Below are positions 1 through 7,769 of a stretch of DNA of 8,929 bases, one piece after another. The notes beneath the pieces were generated by a model, which worked only from the letters and a program-made list of their open reading frames with translations, had not been told where the DNA came from and searched no databases. A program made the translations under genes and the position numbers. Each line of letters begins with the position of its first letter. The first letter of the stretch is position 1. Origin of the DNA: Methylomicrobium sp. (GTDB lineage: Bacteria > Pseudomonadota > Gammaproteobacteria > Methylococcales > Methylomonadaceae); assembly GCA_007135635.1 (NCBI GenBank), contig SLIO01000077.1, positions 1 through 8,929 of the forward strand. The letters run 5' to 3'.

Positions 1-2851
1 CGGAATAGAGCAGCGAAGCCGTGACTGAAACATCGATCAATTTGCCGCTTTTGGTAATACGCCGAGTTTCGAATTGCGACACGGTTTCACCTAGTTGGTT
101 TTTTTGCAGCAGCTTAGTAGCGATCGAGATGTCGGCAGCCGGCATCAGTGATTGAAATTTCATGCCGAGCGCTTCCCGTTCAGTCCACCCGTACAGTTTT
201 TCGGCGCCGTGGTTCCAGGTGATGATGTTGCCGTCCAAGTCCTGCAGCGTGATCGCGTCTTCAGAATAAAGTACGAAATTGGCCAAGTGTTCGCGTTCCG
301 TTTTTTCGCGAATCTTAAGCTCGGTTTCGGTGCGTTTTAAACGGTCGATATTGATGAAGGTTAGAATGATGCCAGCATAGACATTGTCGGATATGGCATA
401 GGGTAAAGCACGCAATAGATACCAATCGCCGTTGGCGGTTTGCAGTTCTTGTTCGATTGGCGTTTGATTTTCGGATACCTCGTTGACGATTGTTTCCAGA
501 TTGATGTCGAGAATCGAATGCGATAAATGAAAAAAAGGCCGGCCGAGATCGTTGTCTCTGATATGGAATATCGACTCGAGTTGATGGGTAAAGCGTCTGA
601 CTTCGAGATTTTCGTCGACAAATAGTGTTGCGATATTGGTGCTGTTGAATAAATTATCCAAATCGTTATTGAGCTGCGTTAATTCGGTGATCTTGCCTTG
701 ATATTCGGCGTTGACGGTGTACAGTTCTTCATTGACCGATTGCAGTTCCTCATTGGTGCTTTGCAGTTCTTCGTTGCTGGCCAGAAGTTCCTCATTGGTT
801 GCTTGCAGTTCTTCGTTCGATGTTTCTAATTCTTCTACCGTCGCTTGCAGGTTTTCTCGCGTGAATTGTAATTCCTGCTCCAAATCGTTGATGCGTTGTC
901 GGGCATCCATGTCGACGTCGTAGGATAAGGGTTCTGTCAAGTGTGGCTGATTGGGCTCGGACGTTTCACTGATCATGACCGCGAGCAATTTTTCTTGGGT
1001 TTTTTTGCCGGGCAAGTTTTTGATGGTCAGAGTGACCATTCTTAATTGATCATGGTCGTGAATGCGTATATTAGATAAGACGATTTCATTCGTGCCTTTT
1101 AACGCTTTATTGATACCGGTTGCAATGGGTATCGTAAGATCCTTGATGACGATTTTAGTGACGTCGCTGCTAATTTTGCCGCTGGGATAGGATAAATAGT
1201 CTCTGGCTTCACCGAAGGTATGCGAGATTTCCATGTTTTCGTTGACTAACATCGTAAATGGCAAAATATCTCCTGCAATGCCGTTGACGAAACGCTCCAG
1301 TGTCATGTCTTCAAAATAACGGTTGATGGTTGGACGGTTGAAAGTCGTTGTGAAGGAAGGCTGAAAGCTAGAACCAGCAATTGGGCGTGGTTCCAAAGGT
1401 GTAAGCCCGGCCGCCTTGTATTTGCCTTTGGAACGGTATAGTTTGATTTTGGGGCTTATGCAGTCGAAATAATCAACCATATCGCCGATCGTTTCGCTGG
1501 TGCCAAGAAGAAGCACGCCGTCCTTGGGTAACGAAAAATTGAATAACTCCAGAATTTTTTTCTGTAGAACGGGCTGTAGGTATATCAGTACGTTTCTACA
1601 ACTGATCATATGGATGTTGGTGAATGGGGGGTCCTTGATCAGATTATGCTGGGCGAAAACCACCATTTCTCTAATTTTTTGCGTGACTTGAAAATTTTCT
1701 TCCTTGCGTAAAAAATATTTGTTCAACAGTTCCGGCGGCACATCGGCGGCAATACTTTCAGGATACAAACCGGCGCTCGCTTTTTCGATAGCGCTTTGAT
1801 CGATATCGGTCGCGAAAATTTTGACGCGGAAATAATGTTCGCATTGCTCTCGATATTCGGCGAGTAACATTGCGAGCGAGTAAGCCTCTTCGCCAGTCGA
1901 GCAAGCGGTTATCCACAAACGGAGGTCTTCTCCTTGCAGTTGGTCGATCGATTTCGGCAACCATTTTTCATTGAATTCTTGAAAAACGAATTCGTCCCGA
2001 AAAAAACAGGTCACACCGATCAAAAGCTCTTGATAAAGTGTATTGATTTCTCGTGGATTCGTTTCCATGAACCGGACATAGTCGGTCAGGTCGGCAAGTT
2101 GATTGATGCTGACCCGTCTCTCGATACGGCGCATCACGGTACTGGGTTTGTAATAAGTAAAGTCGATTTTGCATTTTTCGCGAAGTAACGCAAAGATGCG
2201 CGTAATGCTGGTTCCGCCTTTGGGAATGATGTCCGTTTCCAAGCTGCCGGAATAAGGATGTTTGATGAAGGATAATAACTGCGTCGGCATTTCGTCCGGC
2301 GCCAGAATAAAATCGGCCAGTCCTGTTCCGGTAGCGTTGTTCGGCATGCCGGTGAATTTGGCCGACTCTTCGTCTTGCACCATCACCATGCCACCGTGTT
2401 CCTTGATCGCGCGAATGCCGCGAGTCCCGTCGCTGCCGGTTCCGGACAGAATGATCGCAATCGCGCGGTCGCCTGCATCCTCGGCTAGAGACCGCAAGAA
2501 GATATCGACTGGTAGATTGAGTCCTTCGGTTCGAACTTGTTCCTTGAGCAACAGCTTGCCGTGAAAAATGGTTAGGTTTTGACGCGGGGGTATCAGATAA
2601 ATATGATTCTGTGTGACCGCCATGCCATCCTCGATTCGACGGACAGGCATTTCGGTGTGCTTGGACAGCAATTCGGCCATCAGGCTTTTATAATCGGGAG
2701 AAAGATGCTGGACGACGACAAAAGCGAGTCCTGAATTGATCGGCATTTTTTTGAAGAACGATTCGATGGCTTCAAGGCCTCCGGCCGAGGCGCCAATGCC
2801 GACGATATGCAGCGCCGCCAAGTCGGAAAAAGTGTCGGTTGACATATTCAT
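1..2851 (-). CDS. CheB-CheR-PAS chemotaxis-type hybrid protein, 3'-truncated by window edge
   Basis: Frame is open from ATG at 2851 through position 1, giving 950 codons without a stop; the C terminus lies outside the window. Residues about 14-195 are a CheB methylesterase domain: GASAGG with Ser22, VVQH with His49 and SGTGSDG with Asp141 supply the catalytic triad. Residues about 208-475 are a CheR methyltransferase: GVTCFFRD (279-286), the SAM-binding [10 protein letters not shown] (316-325), FATDID (about 346-351) and [10 protein letters not shown] (from 418). A Glu/Asn-rich coiled coil (about 648-720) and two PAS domains (about 724-840 and 848-950) follow. No receiver domain precedes CheB, so control is probably through the PAS part or partner proteins. 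Such hybrids usually end in a histidine kinase, GGDEF/EAL or further PAS modules; which one applies cannot be seen here. It lies 124 bp downstream of the asparaginase-like gene, same strand. ATG at 2845 is an alternative start; no strong ribosome-binding site is visible for either. Likely cytoplasmic, as no signal peptide is seen. Confidence 0.95.
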   Translation of the reverse strand, partial: MNMSTDTFSDLAALHIVGIGASAGGLEAIESFFKKMPINSGLAFVVVQHLSPDYKSLMAELLSKHTEMPVRRIEDGMAVTQNHIYLIPPRQNLTIFHGKLLLKEQVRTEGLNLPVDIFLRSLAEDAGDRAIAIILSGTGSDGTRGIRAIKEHGGMVMVQDEESAKFTGMPNNATGTGLADFILAPDEMPTQLLSFIKHPYSGSLETDIIPKGGTSITRIFALLREKCKIDFTYYKPSTVMRRIERRVSINQLADLTDYVRFMETNPREINTLYQELLIGVTCFFRDEFVFQEFNEKWLPKSIDQLQGEDLRLWITACSTGEEAYSLAMLLAEYREQCEHYFRVKIFATDIDQSAIEKASAGLYPESIAADVPPELLNKYFLRKEENFQVTQKIREMVVFAQHNLIKDPPFTNIHMISCRNVLIYLQPVLQKKILELFNFSLPKDGVLLLGTSETIGDMVDYFDCISPKIKLYRSKGKYKAAGLTPLEPRPIAGSSFQPSFTTTFNRPTINRYFEDMTLERFVNGIAGDILPFTMLVNENMEISHTFGEARDYLSYPSGKISSDVTKIVIKDLTIPIATGINKALKGTNEIVLSNIRIHDHDQLRMVTLTIKNLPGKKTQEKLLAVMISETSEPNQPHLTEPLSYDVDMDARQRINDLEQELQFTRENLQATVEELETSNEELQATNEELLASNEELQSTNEELQSVNEELYTVNAEYQGKITELTQLNNDLDNLFNSTNIATLFVDENLEVRRFTHQLESIFHIRDNDLGRPFFHLSHSILDINLETIVNEVSENQTPIEQELQTANGDWYLLRALPYAISDNVYAGIILTFINIDRLKRTETELKIREKTEREHLANFVLYSEDAITLQDLDGNIITWNHGAEKLYGWTEREALGMKFQSLMPAADISIATKLLQKNQLGETVSQFETRRITKSGKLIDVSVTASLLYS
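722..847 (-). repeat. 21-bp tandem coding repeats for a heptad coiled coil
   Basis: About six imperfect 21-bp units begin near 722, 743, 764, 785, 806 and 827. On the coding (minus) strand each encodes a seven-residue unit of the type xNEELQx (for example [21 protein letters not shown]). They form the coiled-coil linker between the CheR and PAS parts. This linker is characteristic of CheB-CheR-PAS hybrids and probably transmits signals between the sensory and catalytic modules. Confidence 0.85.
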
Positions 2852-2939
2852 ATTGATATTCTGCTGGTATATCTATCGTCTAAAGCTAGCATATTAACTG
2901 AAGTATAACTAGATTTTAACCGCCCTAGGACTCGGTCTT

Positions 2940-2975
2940 GCGGTGCCGAAACGCTATTGGCAAAGAGTAGTCGTG
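2940..2975 (-). promoter_or_regulatory. weak candidate promoter for the CheB-CheR gene
   Basis: On the minus strand a perfect TTGACA hexamer overlaps the asparaginase stop codon (TTTGACA). It is followed after 17 bp by TAGCGT, which keeps only the TA...T frame of a -10 box. A second possible -10 (TATACT) lies about 50 bp nearer the gene without a good -35. Nothing beyond hexamer matching supports this; co-transcription with the upstream asparaginase gene is equally possible. Confidence 0.25.
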
Positions 2976-4013
2976 TCAAACGGGATGGTTTTTTGTTCCG
3001 TCAACATGCTCACCGGCAAGATCCTGCTCGATAAATCGTTGAATCGCCTCGTCGCTAAAATTACCGTATCCCAACAGCAGTTTCACATAGGCGCATTCGA
3101 TCGACTGGTTCCAGAGCATTACGGCGCCTTGTTCGAGTAATTCGAGCGTACTCTCGTAGGCGCTATCGGAATGTATCGACGGCGCCAGATAAAGCCGAAT
3201 GCCCTGCTTCCGGCAACGTTCGATGAACGGTAGCAATGACCCATCGGTACCCCACTGCATCGAAGCGCAGGCTGTGCCGGAATGATAGAGGTCGTGTAAT
3301 ACGGCATCGATGCCTTCCGGATTAAATAGGGTGTAATTCAAACCAGGATAAGGCCTGATTAATGCGATGCGCTTTGAGAAATCTGGTTTTAAATCGTAAG
3401 CAGCGCCGATTGTGTTTTTAAGCGTGATGAGCGGTTCGGAAAAAACGCCGTTTTCGAAACGGCAATAGCTTTTGTTTTGCACGCTGATAAAATCTCCGCT
3501 CAGTTGCAGCGAAGAGGCCAAGCGGCTGCCCAAATGGATTTGCGTGTTTTCGCCCGGGTTTCGATAAGGGACGAAAACGCCCGTTTCGCGGCGCTGCCGG
3601 ATGAATTCGACCGCGGCGATAAAGTTGTTCAGGCCGTTGGCTTCAGGATGGTCAAGGGGGCGATCGCTTGACACCAACAGCATCGGTTTAGCTAATGCAT
3701 GGAAATAAAGGCTTAGCGCAGCGGCGGTATAGGCTAACGTATCGGTGCCGTGCGTGACGATGATGCCGTCGTAGCGCTCCGGGTGCTGTGCCTCGATGGC
3801 TTTAATTAGCGTTTCCCAGAAAGCCGGCGCGATATTTTCGCTTAAAATTTGAACCGGACATATCGTCGTGAAGTCGATTTGTGGGTGCTCCGAATAATGT
3901 TGCTTGAACAATTGCAATAAACGGTAAGGCGCGGTATCGGAAGTTGCTATCGTGCCGCCGACCGTCTGTGAGCCGATAGTGCCGCCGGTGAATACAAGCA
4001 AGATGTTTTTCAT
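2976..4013 (-). CDS. Type I (AnsA-like) L-asparaginase family protein
   Basis: This 345-residue protein has the length of cytoplasmic type I asparaginases (E. coli AnsA has about 338), which hydrolyse asparagine to aspartate and ammonia. The N-terminal TGGTIG motif (residues 9-14, nucleophile Thr12) and VTHGTDTLAYTAAALS (86-101, with Thr90 and Asp91) are the two family signatures. SEN at 58-60 fits the substrate-binding loop. The C-terminal part (MQWGTDGS, LYLAPSIHS) resembles the family's small domain. No signal peptide is present, so it should be cytoplasmic. Oddity: the catalytic Lys of the Thr-Lys-Asp triad (NRTTKAHADG in AnsA) aligns with SRLASSLQLSG here, and no lysine occurs between residues 109 and 179; Ser166 appears to take its place. 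It may therefore be a divergent amidohydrolase or inactive. The start at 4013 has GGAAA about 10 nt upstream and places TGGTIG at the usual distance. Divergent from folA. Confidence 0.88.
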   Translation of the reverse strand: MKNILLVFTGGTIGSQTVGGTIATSDTAPYRLLQLFKQHYSEHPQIDFTTICPVQILSENIAPAFWETLIKAIEAQHPERYDGIIVTHGTDTLAYTAAALSLYFHALAKPMLLVSSDRPLDHPEANGLNNFIAAVEFIRQRRETGVFVPYRNPGENTQIHLGSRLASSLQLSGDFISVQNKSYCRFENGVFSEPLITLKNTIGAAYDLKPDFSKRIALIRPYPGLNYTLFNPEGIDAVLHDLYHSGTACASMQWGTDGSLLPFIERCRKQGIRLYLAPSIHSDSAYESTLELLEQGAVMLWNQSIECAYVKLLLGYGNFSDEAIQRFIEQDLAGEHVDGTKNHPV

Positions 4014-4071
4014 AGTATGATGGTTTCCAAAACAAATCGATCAAGAATAGCAAAGGCCTTTTTTTAACAAA
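4014..4071. promoter_or_regulatory. divergent intergenic region, asparaginase-like gene / folA
   Basis: This 58-bp gap must hold the start signals of both divergent genes unless their promoters lie inside coding sequence. On the minus strand TTGTTA and TATTCT are spaced by about 15 bp, a poor promoter candidate. A 10-bp palindrome AAAGGCCTTT followed by T residues lies at 4051-4060, just before folA. The only purine-rich block ahead of folA (AAAGG) is about 15 nt from its ATG, so the folA ribosome-binding site is weak. No operator can be named. Confidence 0.3.
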
Positions 4072-4563
4072 ATGAAAATTTCTCTAATCGTCGCCCTATC
4101 CAGTAATCGTGTGATCGGTATCGATAATCGATTGCCTTGGCATTTATCGTCGGACCTGAAAAAATTCAAGTCTATCACGATGGGATCGCCGATTTTGATG
4201 GGCCGCAAAACTTTCGAGTCGATCGGCAGGCCATTGCCGGGCCGGACAAACATCGTCGTTACGCGTAACCCCGATTACCGGCCATTGGGCTGCGAGGTGT
4301 ATAACGATATCGAGAGCGCGATGGAAAGTTGCCGCAATAATAAAGAAATTTTCGTGATCGGTGGCGCGACATTTTACGAAGCTATGCTGCCGATTGCCGA
4401 TAGCCTATACCTGACCGAGATTAGACGGACGTTCGAAGGCGATACTTTTTTTCCGGAAATCGACAACAATCATTGGTTAGAAACGCATCGTGAGGATATT
4501 CACGACGATCCGGACGTTTCTTTCGGTTACAGTTTTGTTAAGTTGGAAAGAATAAAAAAATAA
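4072..4563 (+). CDS. folA: Dihydrofolate reductase
   Basis: This 163-residue protein has the typical length of bacterial chromosomal DHFR, which reduces 7,8-dihydrofolate to tetrahydrofolate with NADPH for thymidylate, purine and one-carbon metabolism in the cytoplasm. Order of motifs: SLIVALSSNRVIG, then NRLPWHLSSDLKKFK with Trp23 and the catalytic acid Asp28 (E. coli Asp27), then MGRKTFESIGRPLPGR (43-58, NADPH-binding), and IFVIGGATFYEAML (about 93-106, GG dinucleotide-binding loop). LYLTEI and the late GDTFFPEI are also typical. The ATG at 4072 aligns exactly with the usual N terminus, although its ribosome-binding site is weak. It is transcribed divergently from the asparaginase-like gene and ends 134 bp before the copper oxidase. 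The usual folA neighbour thyA is not in the window. Confidence 0.97.
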   Translation: MKISLIVALSSNRVIGIDNRLPWHLSSDLKKFKSITMGSPILMGRKTFESIGRPLPGRTNIVVTRNPDYRPLGCEVYNDIESAMESCRNNKEIFVIGGATFYEAMLPIADSLYLTEIRRTFEGDTFFPEIDNNHWLETHREDIHDDPDVSFGYSFVKLERIKK

Positions 4564-4591
4564 GTGGATTAATCCCAGTTTCTTAGTACAT

Positions 4592-4657
4592 CGTAATAAC
4601 CAAGATGAACACAACAGTGGGAGCAAGACCACGCGGTTAAGCGGTGTTGTTATTACG
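4592..4657. repeat. 9-bp perfect inverted repeat upstream of the copper oxidase
   Basis: CGTAATAAC (4592-4600) and GTTATTACG (4649-4657) are perfect inverted copies separated by 48 bp. Pairing extends by two to three more bases if one bulge is allowed. Smaller hairpins (GTGG/CCAC, and CACGC against GCGGTG) nest between them. The right arm overlaps where a -35 element would sit for the TATAAT at 4673, so it could be a split operator, a structured element or a remnant. No known riboswitch or copper-regulator box is recognised. Confidence 0.5.
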
Positions 4658-4678
4658 CATCCGTTTGAAAATTATAAT
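4648..4678 (+). promoter_or_regulatory. candidate promoter of the multicopper oxidase
   Basis: A perfect TATAAT lies at 4673-4678. The best -35-like hexamer, TTGTTA (4648-4653), is 19 bp upstream, a long spacer like that of MerR/CueR-type promoters. However, the spacer has no ACCTTCC-type dyad, so CueR control is not supported. Transcription would start near 4685, leaving a very short leader that barely covers the ribosome-binding site. Confidence 0.4.
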
Positions 4679-4685
4679 TACAAAT

Positions 4686-4694
4686 GAGGAAGGA
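4686..4694 (+). promoter_or_regulatory. ribosome-binding site fixing the oxidase start
   Basis: GAGGAAGGA precedes ATG 4698 by 3 nt (about 7 nt from the GAGG core). It is the strongest Shine-Dalgarno match in the window. It supports the inner start over the in-frame ATG at 4644, which would add 18 residues ahead of the Tat signal. Confidence 0.8.
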
Positions 4695-4697
4695 ATA

Positions 4698-6689
4698 ATG
4701 TCTAAAATCATCAATCAACAACGGCGTCAATTTTTACAGTATTCATTCTTTGGCGCGGCTGCCGCTTCCTTGCCCGGCATTAGCGCCGCGGCGATGAAAC
4801 AAATCAAGAGCGAGCCCTCCCCGGGCTTTAAGCCCGATGTCGAAATCGAATTTACCTCGCGTAACGCTTTCGTGCCGATTCTAAACAATGGGGGGAAGTC
4901 TAAAGTACAAAAATACTATGGCAAGCTATTGAAAGGGCCAGAGAATACTTTGCAGGACCTGGGCGATAATTTTTTGGGGCCGGTTATGAATCTGGCCAAA
5001 GGCCAAAAAGTCAGGGTTTATTATAAAAATCGGTTAAATGAACCGTCGATTATCCACTGGCACGGATTGCATGTGCCGCAAGCGAGCGACGGGCACCCTA
5101 TGTATACGATAGGTCCCGGCGAGCAATATGTATATGAATTTGAAGTGATGAATCCGGCCGGCACTAGTTTTTATCATTCACATGCGCATGAAGTTACCGG
5201 CGATCAAGTGTACTTCGGCTTGGCCGGCTTGATCAAGATCACCGACGAGGCAGAAAAGGCCTTGGGTCTACCTAGCGGCGAATACGATGTTCCTCTGGTT
5301 CTGCAAGATAGGCGCTTCGATGCCAAAAACCAATTGCGTTATGTTCGAGGCATGCACGACAAAATGATGGGCTTTCTCGGAGATAAAATCATCGTCAATG
5401 GCAAAGAGGATGCCGAGTTTTCAGTCAAGACGCGTGCTTACCGCTTCCGTGCTTTAAACGGTTCCAATTCCAGAATCTATAAGTTGGGCTGGGATGACGG
5501 TAAGCCGTTGACCGCGATCGGCACCGACGCTCATTTACTGGAAAAGCCGGAAACTCGGCCATATATCATGTTAGCCCCCGGAGAAAGGGTCGACCTTTGG
5601 CTCGACTTTAGCGGGCGCGAAGTCGGATCGACGCTCGTTTTGTATAGTCTGCCTTATACCGGCGCGATGCCTCCGATGTATGAGCGAATGCATGGCATGC
5701 AAAGCGATCATGGCGGCATGGAGAATGATTCGGAAAACGAAACCGGCGGCATGGGCATGGGGATGATGGGGGGCGGAATGATGTCGGGCGGCTTGGCGCA
5801 GGGCGCTAAATTTGCTGTAGCAACCTTCAATGTCACCGCAACAGCCGAAGACTCGCCCAAACTACCGGCGAAATTAGTGGCTTTTGAACGCTTGACCGAG
5901 GCAAGCGTCGATAATGCCGCTAAACCGATTCCGATCGGGATTTCCGAAAAACCGATGCGGCCGCAACTGAACGGCAAATCGTTTACGATGGATCATGTGT
6001 TCGATTTTGAGAAAGTTAAATTGGGGTCGATCAAAAAAATCAAAATTTTTCATGATCATGGCCCTGGCGGCGGTCAGCACGGTGATGCCAAAATGGACCA
6101 CGATGCTAAACCGAAAGATAATTCGGCAATGCAAATGGAGCATGGCGCCGATAAACAAGACGGTGAGTCGATGCAAGGCGGTCATGAGCGCGGCGGCATG
6201 GGCAAGATGGGCGGTATGCGGCATGGCGGCGGTATGGGCATGATGGGTGGCATGCAACATGACGGCGATGCACAACAAGCCGATCATGAAGGCGGAATGG
6301 GGATAGGTCGCGGCATGCGCGGCCGCGGCGGAATGGGAGGTATGCGGCATGGTGAAGATACCGACATGCAAATGGGCGGCGGCATGCAAGAGGGAGAAGG
6401 CATGGGTATGATGGGAGGCATGAATCTATCGATGGCGCATCCGATTCATTTGCACGGTCAGCAATATCAAGTTCTATCCCGAAAAATCGGCCCGATGGGC
6501 TCGAAAGGCTATGAAACCGTTAAGGACGGCTTTATCGACAGTGGTTGGAAAGATACGGTTTTGGTGATGCCCGGCGAAGAAGTGGAAATCGCCAAGCCCT
6601 TTCAGGATTTTAAAGGTCTGTTTTTATACCATTGCCATAATCTAGAGCATGAAAATCTGGGCATGATGCGGCAGTTCTTGGTTGAATAA
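4698..6689 (+). CDS. Tat-exported CueO-like multicopper oxidase with Met/His-rich insert
   Basis: A 663-residue multicopper oxidase, expected to oxidise Cu(I) or other substrates in the periplasm while reducing O2 to water. The start at 4698 is chosen over 4644 because GAGGAAGGA ends 3 nt before it and it places a twin-arginine signal at the N terminus (QQRRQFLQ, Arg9-Arg10, hydrophobic stretch to about 28, AAA cleavage region 30-32). Copper ligands: HWHG (120-123), HSHAH (160-164), HPIHLHG (581-587), and HCHNLEHENLGMM (645-657) with type 1 Cys646 and axial Met656. GWKDTV also matches CueO. It exceeds CueO (about 516 residues) because of two Met/Gly/His-rich stretches: 325-365 and 452-578, the latter with roughly 23 Met and 10 His. 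Such segments bind Cu(I) in CueO and CopA, so a role in copper tolerance is inferred. It appears monocistronic, with its own promoter candidate and a terminator. Confidence 0.93.
   Translation: MSKIINQQRRQFLQYSFFGAAAASLPGISAAAMKQIKSEPSPGFKPDVEIEFTSRNAFVPILNNGGKSKVQKYYGKLLKGPENTLQDLGDNFLGPVMNLAKGQKVRVYYKNRLNEPSIIHWHGLHVPQASDGHPMYTIGPGEQYVYEFEVMNPAGTSFYHSHAHEVTGDQVYFGLAGLIKITDEAEKALGLPSGEYDVPLVLQDRRFDAKNQLRYVRGMHDKMMGFLGDKIIVNGKEDAEFSVKTRAYRFRALNGSNSRIYKLGWDDGKPLTAIGTDAHLLEKPETRPYIMLAPGERVDLWLDFSGREVGSTLVLYSLPYTGAMPPMYERMHGMQSDHGGMENDSENETGGMGMGMMGGGMMSGGLAQGAKFAVATFNVTATAEDSPKLPAKLVAFERLTEASVDNAAKPIPIGISEKPMRPQLNGKSFTMDHVFDFEKVKLGSIKKIKIFHDHGPGGGQHGDAKMDHDAKPKDNSAMQMEHGADKQDGESMQGGHERGGMGKMGGMRHGGGMGMMGGMQHDGDAQQADHEGGMGIGRGMRGRGGMGGMRHGEDTDMQMGGGMQEGEGMGMMGGMNLSMAHPIHLHGQQYQVLSRKIGPMGSKGYETVKDGFIDSGWKDTVLVMPGEEVEIAKPFQDFKGLFLYHCHNLEHENLGMMRQFLVE
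6050..6430 (+). repeat. degenerate Met-Gly-His codon repeats in the oxidase
   Basis: This stretch encodes recurrent blocks such as GMGMMGGM (near 6234 and 6400) and GGMRHG (near 6211 and 6337). A shorter related block lies at about 5743-5790. The copies are imperfect, as expected from slippage or unequal exchange under selection for Met and His content. The repeats also create a long spurious reading frame on the opposite strand. Confidence 0.75.
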
Positions 6690-6692
6690 GCG

Positions 6693-6731
6693 AGTCATGC
6701 TGGATCAAAATTATCCGGCATGATTTTTTTT
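6693..6731 (+). terminator. rho-independent terminator of the multicopper oxidase
   Basis: TCATGCTGGAT (6695-6705) pairs with ATCCGGCATGA (6713-6723) through 11 positions including one G-U pair, with a 7-nt loop. A run of eight T (6724-6731) follows directly. It sits 4-5 nt after the oxidase stop codon. Confidence 0.9.
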
Positions 6732-6742
6732 GGTACTCATCT

Positions 6743-6794
6743 TTCCCTTTTCGAAGACGCTTACATGGATGTAAGCGGTAGTCTGCGTCGGGAA
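6743..6794. repeat. compact palindromic (REP-like) element
   Basis: The core CGCTTACAT-GG-ATGTAAGCG (6758-6777) is a perfect 9-bp inverted repeat with a 2-nt loop. It is enclosed by TTCCC (6743-6747) and GGGAA (6790-6794). GACGC (6756-6760) and GCGTC (6785-6789) are also complementary and allow an alternative fold. It lies between a terminator and the next gene, the usual place for dispersed REP or small MITE-like elements. Copy number in the genome cannot be judged from here. Confidence 0.55.
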
Positions 6795-6863
6795 TTGGCA
6801 GTCGAGGGGGAGTGATAGCTCGATGGGTTTAACGAATTCATATCAGGCTAATTTAATTCCACT

Positions 6864-7685
6864 ATGCAGTTTCTGACTAGTTTAGTTTTATTCCGCACCC
6901 GACATTGGTTTGCTTTGTATTTTACGGCCGCTTTGCTCGGTGCCCTGATCGGCTTTTTTTTCCTATACCCGATCAACGAATTTGTTTATTACTTCGAACA
7001 CGAACGCTACCGACCCGATGCAGCGAATGTGATTCGCTATGTGACCGGTGAATTGATGGATTCGCTGGGAGGCAAGACTCCGATGAAAACTACGTTTTAT
7101 GCATTCGTCGGTGCTTGTTTAGGCTGCATTACCGCATTTCTGTATAACGTCATGCATCGACGCTGGTTGCAAATCCAACAGCTTACGCATGAGTTGGACA
7201 AGGACTTAGAGGCGTTGATCAAACAGGGAGAAAATCCGCATTTGGAATTTAAGTCGTCATTGCGCTGGGACATCCTTGAAAATCGGGTTAATCGCGCGCT
7301 CGAAGGCGTCGTGATCAAGACCTTAGCGGGTTTCATGAACGGACAAGGCGGTACGCTGTTGATTGGAGTTGACGACGACGGCGAAATACTGGGCTTGGAG
7401 AAAGATTATCAAACGTTGAAGAAACCCGGGCAGGACGGTTATGAGCAATTGATCATGACCATGATCGCATCGAACATGGGTGCCGATATCTGTCAATTCG
7501 TGCGTGTCGTTTTTCATGATCTGGATGGTTTGGATATTTGCCGCTTGATGGTGCTGCCGTCTACACGTCCGGTCTTCATTCAACAAGGAAACAACCCGAA
7601 GCTTTATTTGAGAACCGGCGGAGGTACTCGAGAATTGAATGTACAAGAAGCAATGGACTATATGAAGGCCCGCTGGCATAAATAG
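6864..7685 (+). CDS. Membrane-anchored Schlafen/AlbA_2 domain protein
   Basis: A 273-residue protein. Hydrophobic segments at about 15-35 and 77-97 form two transmembrane helices. The roughly 40-residue loop between them is probably periplasmic, because Arg and Lys cluster on the other sides (R11, R13 and HRR at 98-100). A short coiled coil (about 101-120) leads to an AlbA_2/Schlafen-type domain (about 122-262): HLEFKSSLR (126-134), GFMNGQGGTLLIGVDDDGEI (156-175), and a late LYLRTGGGTREL, the usual order in this family. The family is thought to bind nucleotides and, in some members, nucleic acid; many bacterial members are uncharacterised regulators. The substrate and role here are unknown. 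The upstream ribosome-binding site is weak (CAGG about 18 nt away), but the start gives a sensible N-terminal membrane anchor. The oxidase terminator separates it from the preceding gene, so it is not in that operon. Confidence 0.88.
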   Translation: MQFLTSLVLFRTRHWFALYFTAALLGALIGFFFLYPINEFVYYFEHERYRPDAANVIRYVTGELMDSLGGKTPMKTTFYAFVGACLGCITAFLYNVMHRRWLQIQQLTHELDKDLEALIKQGENPHLEFKSSLRWDILENRVNRALEGVVIKTLAGFMNGQGGTLLIGVDDDGEILGLEKDYQTLKKPGQDGYEQLIMTMIASNMGADICQFVRVVFHDLDGLDICRLMVLPSTRPVFIQQGNNPKLYLRTGGGTRELNVQEAMDYMKARWHK

Positions 7686-7697
7686 CCGGTATACCGG
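7686..7697. repeat. 12-bp perfect palindrome after the AlbA_2 gene
   Basis: CCGGTATACCGG is a perfect 12-bp palindrome that starts immediately after the TAG stop codon (7683-7685). No T-run follows, so it is not a standard terminator. It may be a protein-binding site or chance. Confidence 0.5.
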
Positions 7698-7709
7698 ATT
7701 CCCAAAATC

Positions 7710-7769
7710 CCGTTTTCCAATAACCGTTACTCTCGAAGATTCATGCGGAAAACGGCGTTCACGTTTTTT
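7710..7769 (+). terminator. weak candidate terminator with 9-bp inverted repeat
   Basis: CCGTTTTCC (7710-7718) and GGAAAACGG (7747-7755) are perfect inverted copies 28 bp apart. The right arm can instead pair as AAAACG (7749-7754) with CGTTTT (7762-7767), within a run of six T (7764-7769). Either fold could terminate the AlbA_2 transcript; both are modest in stability. Confidence 0.35.

Noticed and set aside
4564..4660. Riboswitch upstream of the copper oxidase
   Set aside because: The inverted repeat lies mostly upstream of the probable transcription start, and no known riboswitch core is visible.
4644..4697. Upstream in-frame start of the copper oxidase
   Set aside because: It would put 18 residues ahead of the twin-arginine signal and has no ribosome-binding site, whereas ATG 4698 has a strong one.
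5874..6389. 171-codon minus-strand frame inside the copper oxidase
   Set aside because: It is an antisense product of the repetitive Met-Gly-His codons, and its His/Ala richness is explained by that.
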